64,000 bases of DNA from Protonemura montana (Eukaryota > Arthropoda > Insecta > Plecoptera > Nemouridae), in assembly GCA_947568835.1 (NCBI GenBank), contig OX387603.1, positions 27,180,651 to 27,244,650 of the forward strand, in the 5' to 3' direction. The notes under the pieces are model-generated. The model was given only the letters and a program-made list of their open reading frames with translations. It searched no databases and had not been told where the DNA came from. Each line of letters opens with the position of its first letter. The stretch's first letter is position 1. Positions 24,799-36,800 of the stretch are shown in pieces. The translations under genes were made by a program, and so were the position numbers.

Positions 24799-26160
24799 CT
24801 ACACGTATGGTGAATCCGGATAGTAAAGTATCGCTTGAGCAATAGCCTTAACAGAATAATGCGACTCTTCGTCCAAATCAGCAGCAGTAAATAAATGTGA
24901 ATTATTTTTAAGCAGCTCACCGTTCACCATTCGCATTGTCTCACATTGCAAACGAAGCATCAAATTGTCACATTTATGAAAGATCTTTGCGCTTTTTGTT
25001 CGAATAACTTTTTCTGCCATGGAACATCGTTGAACCACATTTTTGGAAGGGTTGATCAAAATATTTTTAACGTCTTTGGCTCGGAATAAGCCACACTTTA
25101 TGGTATCTCCACTGGCATAAAGGTACTCCAGACAAGAGGCGCATTTTAGCTTTTTGCTGCAGGCACGAATGACATTTCCTGAAATATACGTAACAACGCT
25201 CTCCGAAAACAAGCTGAGAGATGAATTTTCCGGTACATAATCATGGTCGAAATCTTGGGTGTGTGGAATGATATTTCTTTCCAAGTCCAGTCTGCATATA
25301 TCAATCGTCAGCAGCACCTCCGGAACTGTCCAGAAGAACATGCATCGAGAAGTGCATAGATTTTCTTCTTTGGGTCGGCAGGATTGGGAAACCAGGGTTT
25401 ATTCAATGAAATATTGACACCCGGTCTTTCAAGCATCGCTTTGTTCACTGCAGCACCATCACAGACTAGGGAAACTACGACAGCCCCAGTCTGTGGAGTT
25501 TTCTGATATACTGACTAATTAAATTTACTCTCACATCAGAACTCGACCCGTTAATTAATGCATAACCAACGGGAATCTTCCACGATCGATTTAATGCAGT
25601 AAACATAAAGACTAACGCGTCCTTTGCCATGGGGACATTGTCGTTATCAAGGCATTCTTATCTTGCCAATCTCGGATTTCACCTTAAAATAGTTGGCGTG
25701 TACTCTGCGAGGACTCGGCAGCTGGTACGAGTGATCCAGCGACACATTTCTTGCAGCTGAAATCAAAGGTTTCATTTAAATGAGGTTAACTGAGGAACTA
25801 CGTAGGAACTACTAGTTTCAAATAACAAATTAGTGTTCACCTGTTGCTTGACTATTCTCTTCTATTTTCTGCTGTTTTCGGCTACGCTCGTCGCTCGTCC
25901 TCTTCCTCGCCTTCTTCTGCAAACGGGCACGCTTCTCAGGCAACGACCTTGCAGTTATTGGCTTTGCAGCTAGGTGTCCAGGAAAACTGAATGTAGTCGG
26001 TACTGCATTAGGCACCAAACTTCTTCTTTCATTGTTGTACCAAAAGTATTTTTCTCCACAATGGTCAGAACATAAAAAGGAAGATTTGGTGGGCTGCCAG
26101 TCTTAGCTGCGCAGAGCTACCACCCATTTCTTCAATTGTTCTCGGTTCGAGAAAGGAAAC
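24799..26160 (-). pseudogene. THAP-domain (P-superfamily) transposase relic
   Basis: Minus-strand remains of a P-element/THAP9-like DNA transposase. The THAP zinc finger (about 26160-25985) reads FPFSNREQLKKWVVALRS, then a TAA at 26105-26103, then DWQPTKSSFLCSDHC and VPNAVPTTF. This gives the C-x2-H pair and the AVPTxF box. It is preceded by an acceptor-like tttgtgcacag. A basic linker (KKARKRTSDERSRKQQKIEE) follows. The RNase-H-like core survives as MAKDALVFMFTALNRSWKIP, VGYALINGSSSD, then after a frameshift VCDGAAVNKAML and KKKIYALLDAC. The sequence then jumps, by internal deletion, to a C-terminal segment that is open for 180 codons (25341-24799), with KKLKCASCLEYL and SMAEKVIRTKSAKIFHKCDN. 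The stop, frameshift and deletion make it non-functional. I could not locate its terminal repeats. Confidence 0.85.
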
Positions 26161-26598
26161 CTGTGCACAAAAAGAGAGGAATGTTACTTTACCAATGTCG
26201 AAAATATTTAGTTGAAAAATAATATACACAAGAACTCTCATCAAAGTGAGCCTACTCTACTGAATGACAGGAGCAGGGGGTCAATCCAGTATTTACTGTG
26301 ATGACTGTTATGAAGCAAATAAATTGATATGATTGATCATTATTTGTATTTTATAAGTGCCTCAAAATCCAATAAAAGAACATTACATCACTTGCCGTCA
26401 GTGTCACTCACCTGAAAAAAGATCTCTTCACATTTGGCAAATGCCTATTGCTGCAATCGTACGCCGAGCAAGCGGCCAGCATGATTAACGTGAGAATAGC
26501 TTCAGCGAATAACACCAAAAAAGCTCAATGTTTAACACCGAAATAGCTTGAAAGCTTATCACCAGAAAAAAACGTGATATATTAGTAAATAGAACCAT
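26161..26598. other. Spacer between the transposase relic and the giant palindrome
   Basis: 440 bp of unique-looking sequence. It may contain the 5' intron or 5' end of the P-like transposase. A short imperfect repetition (AATAGCTTCAGCG, AATAGCTTGAAAGC) occurs at 26495-26555. The frame 26485-26742 (minus) runs into the palindrome arm and is probably spurious. Confidence 0.3.
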
Positions 26599-28552
26599 AG
26601 ATAAAAGATAGGGAAGGGAGATACGTAGCCCAAGGCAGAGCAGGTGGGCTCGGGCCTTTCTTAGTGTTACAGAATAGGAAAGCGGCGCTAGTAGTAGCAA
26701 ACCGCTGTAGGTACCGCGGAATTCGAAAAAACCGTAGTGCATAAGAACCGCACCACTGCGCTAGTGGTTCTTTGTACGAGCGGATACGCGCCGAGTTTAA
26801 AAGACCCGTAGTTCATGAAACCCAAGCCGCGCGCTAGAAGCACTTACCAACGCGCGTAGCGCTGAGTTTGAATCGGGGAACATTTGATTTGATTTATTAG
26901 TTACAATTTGTATTCATACAGGTGGTAACGTTTTTTTTTTTTAATTAAGAATATAGATAGTAAAATATAAGTAATTAATATTAATTATAATGATAACTTT
27001 ATTAATGATGATAAAAATAATAATTGATAACAATATAAATATTCACGATAAAATAATCTTAGGAACTATGAACTTCTCTCAATTTCTCCGCTCGAGTAAT
27101 AGACAACAGGCAAGGTGATGATTTGTTCACTTTAGCGACTCGGTTGCTGTATCTGACATCTGTGCACTTGCTTGCCCGCTCTAAATGCTTACATTTTTTG
27201 ATGTTCGGAATAACACTCGTTTTTCAATGACGTACAGCCTGAAATAATTTCCCACGACCGTAATATGCGGTCATGGCTGTCAAAATGTTCATATCAGAGA
27301 CTAAACCCGGTGCTGACTGCTGATACTGCAAGAAATTCCACAAATGTAGCTTTTTGATTTATAATTATGGCACTGGCTTATCTTAAATTATCAGCAAGTC
27401 GATTAAGAATTAATTTGTTGCGCCATTTCAAACACCGCGGAACTTTTGCTCCAACATCGACAACTATTGACTTTGCTGCTTACGACCACTCACGGTTAAT
27501 TTGCTTAACTTATACAATGTAAGAGTGTGAATAGATAGTTTGGAACGAAGATTAAAACAGGTGTATGCAAAAATATGGGAAACACGTGGTCGCGGGTGCA
27601 AACTTGATCGCTATCGATCGACGGCCATTTGAAATGAAAGGTCGAAATTGTTGTTGTACCCAAAGAATACGTTAAAAAGGAAAACGTCAGATTTTCCATG
27701 GCAACTATTGACGCGGACACGTCAAGTTGCTCATGTTTAAATCTGAATATTCCCAACTGCAGTCATTAAAGACGGCATCGTTTTCATCTATAGCACTGAA
27801 TTACTAGCTGTGCAAATAAATCACGCGATGATAGCAGCCCAAGGATGGCCGTGGCCGGGTGGATAGGTACGGTACGCACGGAAAGATAAATCATCCAGGG
27901 TGATTCCACCACATTTTCAACTACTGCTGAAATTGTAAAAAGTCAAGATTGCACTTGATGGCGGTAATTCACTTTGTAAGTAACAATGACGATCGACAGC
28001 CCGGGTAGTGGAAAAGAATATACCTATGCCGGCTAGCCAAGTTATTTGATAATTGTCGGAATCGAGCTTCTGACATTTTGAGGAATTGCATTTTGGTATT
28101 TTTAACGCCGACACAGCTCTCCAAGCAACGTCAGGTACATCGCCAGTTTTGACGCGGATATGACAAGTTTTGCAGATAAAGGTCTGAATTTTGCCGACTG
28201 TAGTAAACGATGCTATTGTTGTGGCAAAAACCACCCGGCGGCAGCTCGTCTGGGATGGTCGCGGCCCGACGAGCAGGTACGCAGGGGAAGGGTCGCAAAA
28301 ACTCAGGGATATTTCTCTTCAATATCAACAGCTACTGATATTTTACGAAGACGAGAGTTGGGCGATACAAATTTCAGCTCGCATGGGTTTTTCTCGGCTG
28401 CTTGAATTGTTAGTCATTTAAATAATACTCATTTCGGTTCGCTGCTCGGGCCGGCAAATTTAATTTCACAGAGCATCGAATTTGAAGTGTTTTAGTTGAA
28501 CAATTAGACGTTTGGAAGACCACGGATGATACTTAATTAAAATGACACCCAG
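26599..28552 (+). repeat. Giant palindrome, left arm (1954 bp)
   Basis: This arm is an inverted copy of 31369-33332. All the small open frames found here recur on the opposite strand of the other arm with the same sequence (28160-28405 as 31516-31761; 27917-28234 as 31687-32004; 27505-27756 as 32165-32416). Within the sections I compared base by base only a handful of substitutions appear over nearly 2 kb. The arm holds two diverged internal repeats offset by about 410-441 bp, a CG-rich core (about 28230-28300) and an A+T-rich stretch (26930-27060). No known protein domain is visible. Confidence 0.95.
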
Positions 28553-31368
28553 GCCTTTTTTGAGGTCAGAAATGATGAGGCTGGCAAACACATACATATT
28601 TGCATAAACTTGAAAGGAACTCAGTTAATTCTATTTAATTCCACTTAGTAGTTTGGAAAGATTTTATCAACTGTAGTTGACTTTTGTAGGCTAAAACTTG
28701 ATGAAGGGAAAGACGACGATAAAGAGGGATCTCGGCCGGAGCTTGTGGGTCCAGCAGATAACAAGTTATTTGACAGGGATTTGCATAGTTTTTTTTTGCT
28801 GCGAAATTGAAGACGAGAGAAAGGTGGGCAGAAAACATTCGCTAATTTAGATGATGCCAGTCACATTTCATGACATTATTAGGTGTGCGCGGTTCGTTAA
28901 TCGAACGAGCGTTAATTTTTTGAGGAACATATATCCCTCGGGATTGCGCGACATCATCGTGTTTGTCAGCAGAAATATTGGTCACAAAAAAATACTCAGG
29001 CTGCGCAGCGCAAGAAATGTAACTCAGTTTATGTAAATGCTGCGGAATATACATGCTCGCATTTCAAATCTAAATTTATTGCTGAAAAACTATTTCCAAT
29101 ATCTCTCGAGTGCAGAAAACTTCGAACGATTTTAGAACAACATGCAGTTGTAATCGTGAAGTTTGTCGCTGCTGCAGTAACTGCCACAACATCTTCAATC
29201 ATGTTGAAGATAGAAAGCGAAGATGATTTATAAACCAAACCAATGAAAACCAATCGCAAGCTGAAAGCTGTGAAAATTATATTATAAGCAACAAACACCG
29301 TTTTGAGGAAGACAATAATTTTTACATTTTAAAGACTTGTTTGTTTTATCTTCAATCCCGTGTGCAATACCATCTTGGGTCAAAATACAGCGTTTAGGTG
29401 GCTGAATTATTATGTTGTGTGAGTTTAATTTAGGCTCTGGTTTAGGTAGTAATTGTCGATTTTGAAAATACAATGTTTTTATTCGAGAAGTTATTGCCAT
29501 CAAAGAATGATACTACTTTTTTTGCATTAGAATACAAATTCTATTAAATCTTTTACTTTCCCCTCTCCTCGTGAAAAGGAAAACAAAAATTTGAAAACAG
29601 TAGCATTCAAGACGTGAAGCAATAGGCGCCCTACCACTCATATTTTGGAAGGAAATATTTTCATATTTTTTCATAATTGGAAGGAAATTAAAGTGTCACT
29701 CTTACAGTAGACACGGAATTAGTTAGTATGAAAACAGATGTAGATGTTTCAGGTAAGAAATCTAACTTATACTGCCCTGCTCACGACATCGCAAATGTTT
29801 TTAAGAAGATGTTTCATCCCTTATTTATTGTTCATAATCTCTAACTAATTTCGTGTACGGTAAGTTAATAACAAATAAACAAGCGACGATTTTTGTCTTA
29901 AATTGAAAATCGAAAAAGCCTTATTATTAGGTGATGTTTAGGGGTGTACAATGGTATGGTCTAATGTGAATTTTGCTATAAACTCCCTAATAAATCTGGA
30001 TTGGCTGAAATTCAACAAAATATTGGATTATTTTAATGAAATTTTGATTTTCGTAAATTATTGAGGATATTCCATGGGAGAATTTTCGGTAAATCATCAC
30101 ACGGTGGCCTCACAAGGTTCTTAACGAGTTGTAGCAAACTTCTGATTTAGGCCTCTACCCTCCTCGCCCATTATGGCGTTCATACGGAATGTGACAATCA
30201 ACATGAGAGCAAATCTATTTGCATGGCTTAATTCCCACGTGTTAGGTTGCTGAGTCACTAATAAAATACTCAAACAATTATTCTGCGGGAAATTTGTGGG
30301 AAATTCGGAAAAACAAACTTCGCGTCGTCGCCTTCGGTTTTTGAAGAAGTTAAAGATTGAGTGATTCGTAATTTTTTTTACATCTACAATACTTATCTTG
30401 AGGGAATAACACGTTTTCAGAAATCTTACTTATCTAATTCCAAATATAATGATTGTTTTTAATCATGCTAAAAGGAGTATAAAACTTCCGCCCGTGATCA
30501 ACGCCGAAATCTCACCAGTCAATACAATTTAGTGAGCGATAATATGTCATTAGATACCCTAAAACATGAAGATTCTAGAAATGTTAGTCTTATCTCGATC
30601 AATTAGTTTCAATGAAACCGAGGTCCGTGTACGTCGGTGCGCGGCGCCCAATTCTGTACGGTAGCTACCGACAGCGAGTCCGGGCGAGTCGCTCTGACTC
30701 GGGGAGACCCATAGGGAAATTGGAAATAGGGATCATGGAAATTGAACCCAAAATATATTTATTTGAAACGCAATGAGACAACTTGCACGGTCATTGCGTT
30801 TAAAATGTCCACGATCTCTATTTCCAATCTCCCTACGGGTCTCCCCGAGTCAGAGCGACTCGCCCGGACTCGCTGTCGGTGCAAGCAAGATGTCTCATTG
30901 CGTTTCAAATAACTTGCACGGTACTATGTTGCTATGTTTATGTTAAATTATTAGCAAGTCGATAAAGAGCAAGAATAAGTAAGTCGATACAAAACGATAC
31001 AAGAGAAGTATACATACACAAATAAATTGCCAACTAATGAAATCTCAAATTGGGTACGAGAAAATGATCTGTTGAAAATTGTCCACTAATAATTTGTATA
31101 TTGTATTACATGATGAGGTAATATTCTATTAACTGTTATAGAAAGTTTTAATAGTGTTAATTATTGTTTTATTTAGCTTTGATGGGTTGACGCCTGCGGG
31201 CAGGCTTCCATTTTATCAAGGGCGTCCACAGCTATTGCAGGCAGTGGTGAGGGGTGTTGCTTTTTATTAATGATTACCATGCGTTCTCTTGTTAGCGGCC
31301 CTGACCTGGCCTAGAACTGTAGTAGTTGCTGTAGTCGATAGAACAGGTCATTTTGCTCGTTTGGTTGA
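28553..31368. other. Central 2.8-kb spacer of the giant palindrome
   Basis: Unique A+T-rich sequence between the two arms. Open frames do not exceed about 90 codons and show no recognised domain, so no transposase or replication protein is encoded here. It contains a smaller nested palindrome at 30667-30880 and scattered Myb-less, promoter-like T-runs of no clear meaning. Confidence 0.6.
30667..30880. repeat. Nested palindrome, arms of about 70 bp
   Basis: ACCGACAGCGAGTCCGGGCG at 30667 is mirrored by CGCCCGGACTCGCTGTCGGT ending at 30880. The arms match for about 70 bp each (with a few differences) around a loop of about 70 bp. The loop and right flank also share the inverted phrase ATTTGAAACGCAATGAGAC. 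This looks like a small foldback insertion inside the spacer. Confidence 0.85.
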
Positions 31369-33332
31369 CTGGGTGTCATTTTAATTAAGTATCATCCGTG
31401 GTCTTCCAAACGTCTAATTGTTCAACTAAAACACTTCAAATTCGATGCTCTGTGAAATTAAATTTGCCGGCCCGAGCAGCGAACCGAAATGAGTATTATT
31501 TAAATGACTAACAATTCAAGCAGCCGAGAAAAACCCATGCGAGCTGAAATTTGTATCGCCCAACTCTCGTCTTCGTAAAATATCAGTAGCTGTTGATATT
31601 GTAGAGAAATATCCCTGAGTTTTTGCGACCCTTCCCCTGCGTACCTGCTCGTCGGGCCGCGACCATCCCAGACGAGCTGCCGCCGGGTGGTTTTTGCCAC
31701 AACAATAGCATCGTTTACTACAGTCGGCAAAATTCAGACCTTTATCTGCAAAACTTGTCATATCCGCGTCAAAACTGGCGATGTACCTGACGTTGCTTGG
31801 AGAGCTGTGTCGGCGTTAAAAATACCAAAATGCAATTCCTCAAAATGTCAGAAGCTCGATTCCGACAATTATCAAATAACTTGGCTAGCCGGCATAGGTA
31901 TATTCTTTTCCACTACCCGGGCTGTCGATCGTCATTGTTACTTACAAAGTGAATTACCGCCATCAAGTGCAATCTTGACTTTTTACAATTTCAGCAGTAG
32001 TTGAAAATGTGGTGGAATCACCCTGGATGATTTATCTTTCCGTGCGTACCGTACCTATCCACCCGGCCACGGCCATCCTTGGGCTGCTATCATCGCGTGA
32101 TTTATTTGCACAGCTAGTAATTCAGTGCTATAGATGAAAACGATGCCGTCTTTAATGACTGCAGTTGGGAATATTCAGATTTAAACATGAGCAACTTGAC
32201 GTGTCCGCGTCAATAGTTGCCATGGAAAATCTGACGTTTTCCTTTTTAACGTATTCTTTGGGTACAACAACAATTTCGACCTTTCATTTCAAATGGCCGT
32301 CGATCGATAGCGATCAAGTTTGCACCCGCGACCACGTGTTTCCCATATTTTTGCATACACCTGTTTTAATCTTCGTTCCAAACTATCTATTCACACTCTT
32401 ACATTGTATAAGTTAAGCAAATTAACCGTGAGTGGTCGTAAGCAGCAAAGTCAATAGTTGTCGATGTTGGAGCAAAAGTTCCGCGGTGTTTGAAATGGCG
32501 CAACAAATTAATTCTTAATCGACTTGCTGATAATTTAAGATAAGCCAGTGCCATAATTATAAATCAAAAAGCTACATTTGTGGAATTTCTTGCAGTATCA
32601 GCAGTCAGCACCGGGTTTAGTCTCTGATATGAACATTTTGACAGCCATGACCGCATATTACGGTCGTGGGAAATTATTTCAGGCTGTACGTCATTGAAAA
32701 ACGAGTGTTATTCCGAACATCAAAAAATGTAAGCATTTAGAGCGGGCAAGCAAGTGCACAGATGTCAGATACAGCAACCGAGTCGCTAAAGTGAACAAAT
32801 CATCACCTTGCCTGTTGTCTATTACTCGAGCGGAGAAATTGAGAGAAGTTCATAGTTCCTAAGATTATTTTATCGTGAATATTAATATTGTTATCAATTA
32901 TTATTTTTATCATCATTAATATAGTTATCATTATAATTAATATTAATTACTTATATTTTACTATCTATATTCTTAATTAAAAAAAAAAAACGTTACCACC
33001 TGTATGAATACAAATTGTAACTAATAAATCAAATCAAATGTTCCCCGATTCAAACTCAGCGCTACGCGCGTTGGTAAGTGCTTCTAGCGCGCGGCTTGGG
33101 TTTCATGAACTACGGGTCTTTTAAACTCGGCGCGTATCCGCTCGTACAAAGAACCACTAGCGCAGTGGTGCGGTTCTTATGCACTACGGTTTTTTCGAAT
33201 TCCGCGGTACCTACAGCGGTTTGCTACTACTAGCGCCGCTTTCCTATTCCGTAACACCGATGAGTACTAAGAAAGTCCTGAGCCCACCTGCTCTGCCTTG
33301 GGCTACGTATCTCCCTTCCCTATCTTTTATCT
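31369..33332 (-). repeat. Giant palindrome, right arm (1964 bp)
   Basis: Inverted copy of 26599-28552. The 10-bp length difference comes from one insertion near 33260 (GATGAGTACT region), close to the outer end. Differences are concentrated in the outermost 100 bp, whereas the inner 1.8 kb is almost identical. The outer end lies 474 bp before the TEX10 start codon. Confidence 0.95.
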
Positions 33333-33806
33333 CTGATAGAACTATATAATCTATCTTAACTGTGGAATCTTCGCAGTAGCTTGACAGCTGATCCAATATG
33401 ATCTGGACTTGTACTGTCATGGCGGTCGATAGTTCTCACAGGCACAACCGGGAGCGCTGATACTACGTCGTGGGCCTCTCTATAACCATTATATAGCTCG
33501 TTGATGGAGGCACACACTTTCAATAGCCGCCATGTTCAATCTGAATATGCTGCCAGTTGTGCCACCGTGATCCAGTGTGGTAAATTCAGTAAAATTTCTG
33601 TATTCGTTGACTATAGACGGTTAGAAGTTATTATAAAAGAAAACAAAAACTCAGGTAGTGGGTCTCATTATTTCTCGCATATATCTATTTTAAAGTCATA
33701 AGCACCACAGCTAAAAATTATTTAGAAACCTGTCAGCATGGTTGCTGCACTTTAAGTAGGGTTAAACCCGTATTGTACCTGCACTTATTTTTTTACAGCC
33801 TGAAAT
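33333..33806. promoter_or_regulatory. Upstream region of TEX10
   Basis: Unique sequence between the palindrome and TEX10. It should hold the promoter and a 5'UTR exon, because the coding exon is preceded by a good acceptor (polyT-acag, exon from 33799) only 8 bp before the ATG. The promoter itself is not identifiable. Confidence 0.35.
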
Positions 33807-36800
33807 ATGACCAAGAAAAGTAATAGACTTGAAAAAAGTAAGGTGAAACTTAAGGCGAAAAAGACAATTTTACCTAAGGGACAAAATATCACCGACACAA
33901 ATTTCAAAGTCAAGAAGATCGTGATTCAGGAACAGCTCAGAGCCGTCAACGAAGATGAGCTTCTCTCTAGGCGGAAACTAAACATTAAGGTATGTGTAAT
34001 CAAGATTTTAATAGAAGTAAATTTCATGGCATTTACGTTGTTATATCTTGCTTGTCTGTGCAGGAACTCCTTATTCGCCTTGGTCATCATAGCAAGGTGA
34101 TTCAATTAGCTGGTCTCGAAGGGTTGCAAGAGATTACCAGTCGGGCTGGTGCTGTCAAGCAACATCTAGCACCTCTGGCAACTGGCCTGGCAGAAAAAGC
34201 TCTCAGTATCGAAGAGGCAGTAAGGAAAAGAGCAATTAAACTGTTTGACTCAGCTCTTAAGCAGGTAAGTGAACCTACCTATAAAGAATCTTTGTAATCT
34301 TGCTGCCAGGGTGGAAAAGTCCCTTGTGAGGTAACATATTTGTGAAATGAAATGTACAAACAAAGCACTGCAGAATTGTCCAACCATTCATTAGTCTGAA
34401 CTAATAAAGATCAGAAAATGTTGAACAAATGTTCAAAAATAATGGTATTATTTCTGACTAGGAACATTCTTCTACTTCTTCTACCAAAGAAGACAGACAG
34501 ATTATATTTAAATTATTAGAAGAATAGTGTTTCGATATCTATTCTAATTCTATGCTTCTACCTACTCTATAAATCTTAGAGAAATCTTGTTCCATTTACA
34601 ATAACCTAGTTAAAAAATACTTTATTCAGCAAGTTCAAAAATGTTAAATGTCACATCTTTGTTGTAGGTTGACCAAGATCAAATTGAGCCGGTGTTTGCG
34701 ACCCTGGCTTCCTACCTTGGCGCTGCAATGACTCACATCAAAACACCAATCCGCGAGGACTCTCTGCTCCTGCTAGACGCTCTGCTTGACACGTGTCCGT
34801 CGCTTGTGGCTGCCCATTCCGCTGCTATCCTACCCAACTTCCTCAACATGGTGCGTAAATTCACCGAGATGGCTAACCCAATGAACATCTCCCGTGTAGA
34901 TGATCTTACTTATGCTAGAGACTTGTGAATTTTTGGTTAATGCTCTTATGTGAAGGGCTTTGAGTCCTAAAAAGGACTTGTCGGAGATTATCAGCAGACT
35001 GATCAGTCTTCTCTTGAAGATCACAGTCAGACAGACACTAGGCACTAGGCACTCGACATTCGTAAATCATTTAATCATATAATAGAGAAGACTGACTCTG
35101 AGTCCGAGCAACTCTTGCTCGGTAAGTTCCGTACTCTTCTTTTACCTTTCCAATCAACATATTCGTTATCCCAGCCTTTTGGCACATTACAAATCAACAA
35201 AATGACTTTACCAAAGGCAAGACACACTGTACAATTTCTATCCCATATGAAAAGCTTGAAGCAGAAACCCATCGCATTTACCAAACCTTCACCTGAATCT
35301 TTAACTCTGTAGGTGTCTAAGCTGCAAGAAAATGGCACGAAGACTCGATTGCTCACCATTAACCTCGACAGTAAGCTGACTTCCATCAAGTGGCGCAACA
35401 ACGTCCTGAATCGGCTGCAGAAGTTGTTGGCGGCGATGGCTGGCCTACATTCCGGTGTGGACGGTGAGTCCACTGTTTTTATTGTGATTGTTTATTGGGT
35501 ATGGATGGTAGACTAATACCAAGGCTGGTTGGATGAACGAATGGAAGTCACTGACGTTTGCGGAAGCTTAGTTGCGGATCTAAATTGAAATTATGAAAGA
35601 AGACATAAGTACAATGGTATCACTGTTGAGTGTAGGTTCTAGGTGGAGACAGAACGTTAATGTTATAGTTTCTGCGTGAAAGATGGCCGCCAAATGACTA
35701 CCTTACCGACAAAAATGCAGAGTACAGGAACACCCCGTTAAGTGGAGCCACTGTCCTATGAAATTTAATTTTGATATTTCTCGTCGGTTACTCGCGTTTG
35801 AATATCGTTACGTGTATATCAATCTTTGAGGTAATCATTGATAGAGATCTTTTGAGCATGAAGTCTCAAAAGGGAGTAAGCCTACGAGAAATATCGAAAT
35901 TAAATTTCATACGACAGTGGCTCCACTTAACGGCGTGTTCCGGTACTTTGCATTTTTTTCGGTAAAGTAGTCATGTGGTGGCCATCTTTCACACAGAAAG
36001 TTTAACACTAACGTTCTGCCTCTACCTAGAACCTGCACACTCAACGGTTTAACATTAACGTTCTGTCTCTACCTAGAACCTGCACACTCAACGGTTTAAC
36101 ATTTACGTTCTGTCTCTACCTAGAACCTGCACACTCAAGGGTTTAACATTAACGTTCTGTCTCTACCTAGAACCTGCTCACTCAACGGTTTAACATTAAC
36201 GTTCTGTCTCTACCTAGAACCTGCACACTCAACGGTTTAACATTAACGTTCTGCCTCTACCTAGAACCTGCACACTCAACGGTATAACCACTGATTTATA
36301 CTCTGCTGATGGCTTTGTTATCTGTTGTGTCCGCAGACTTAGAAGCAGTCGCCGCCCGAGAAGTGGTGTGGGACGATGACAAACCGTTGACGGTAGACTT
36401 GTCTGACTCGATGCAGCTCCAACGCTGTGACGTATTCACGAAGACGCGAGCTGGTAAGTCTTGATAATTGCAAGCGTGTCCATCTTTCCGCACTTGACTT
36501 TCATAGGATTAAGAACATATTTACCTTGCAGCGCCCGTCAAAAAATGAGATTAGAAATATATTTAATTTTTGTCAGGAACTAGCGATGCTACTGAAATGA
36601 TTACGCATCTTGAGTCGTTGATGCCGCTGCTCTTTCAGACGTGGATTGAAGACGCCCCTGTACAAAGTGAGTCGAAGCTTTTCTTTCCAATATCTTTCAC
36701 CTGCTAGCCAGTCTAAGACACCTCAAGTGAGTTAATTTGTAATGAGTCAAAGTGCTGGGATAACAAGAATATGTTGATTTGTAATGTGTCGAAGTGCTGG

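Noticed and set aside
26599..33332. Maverick/Polinton or viral integration
   Set aside because: Long inverted repeats fit, but no polymerase, integrase, ATPase or capsid-like frame is present in the spacer or arms.
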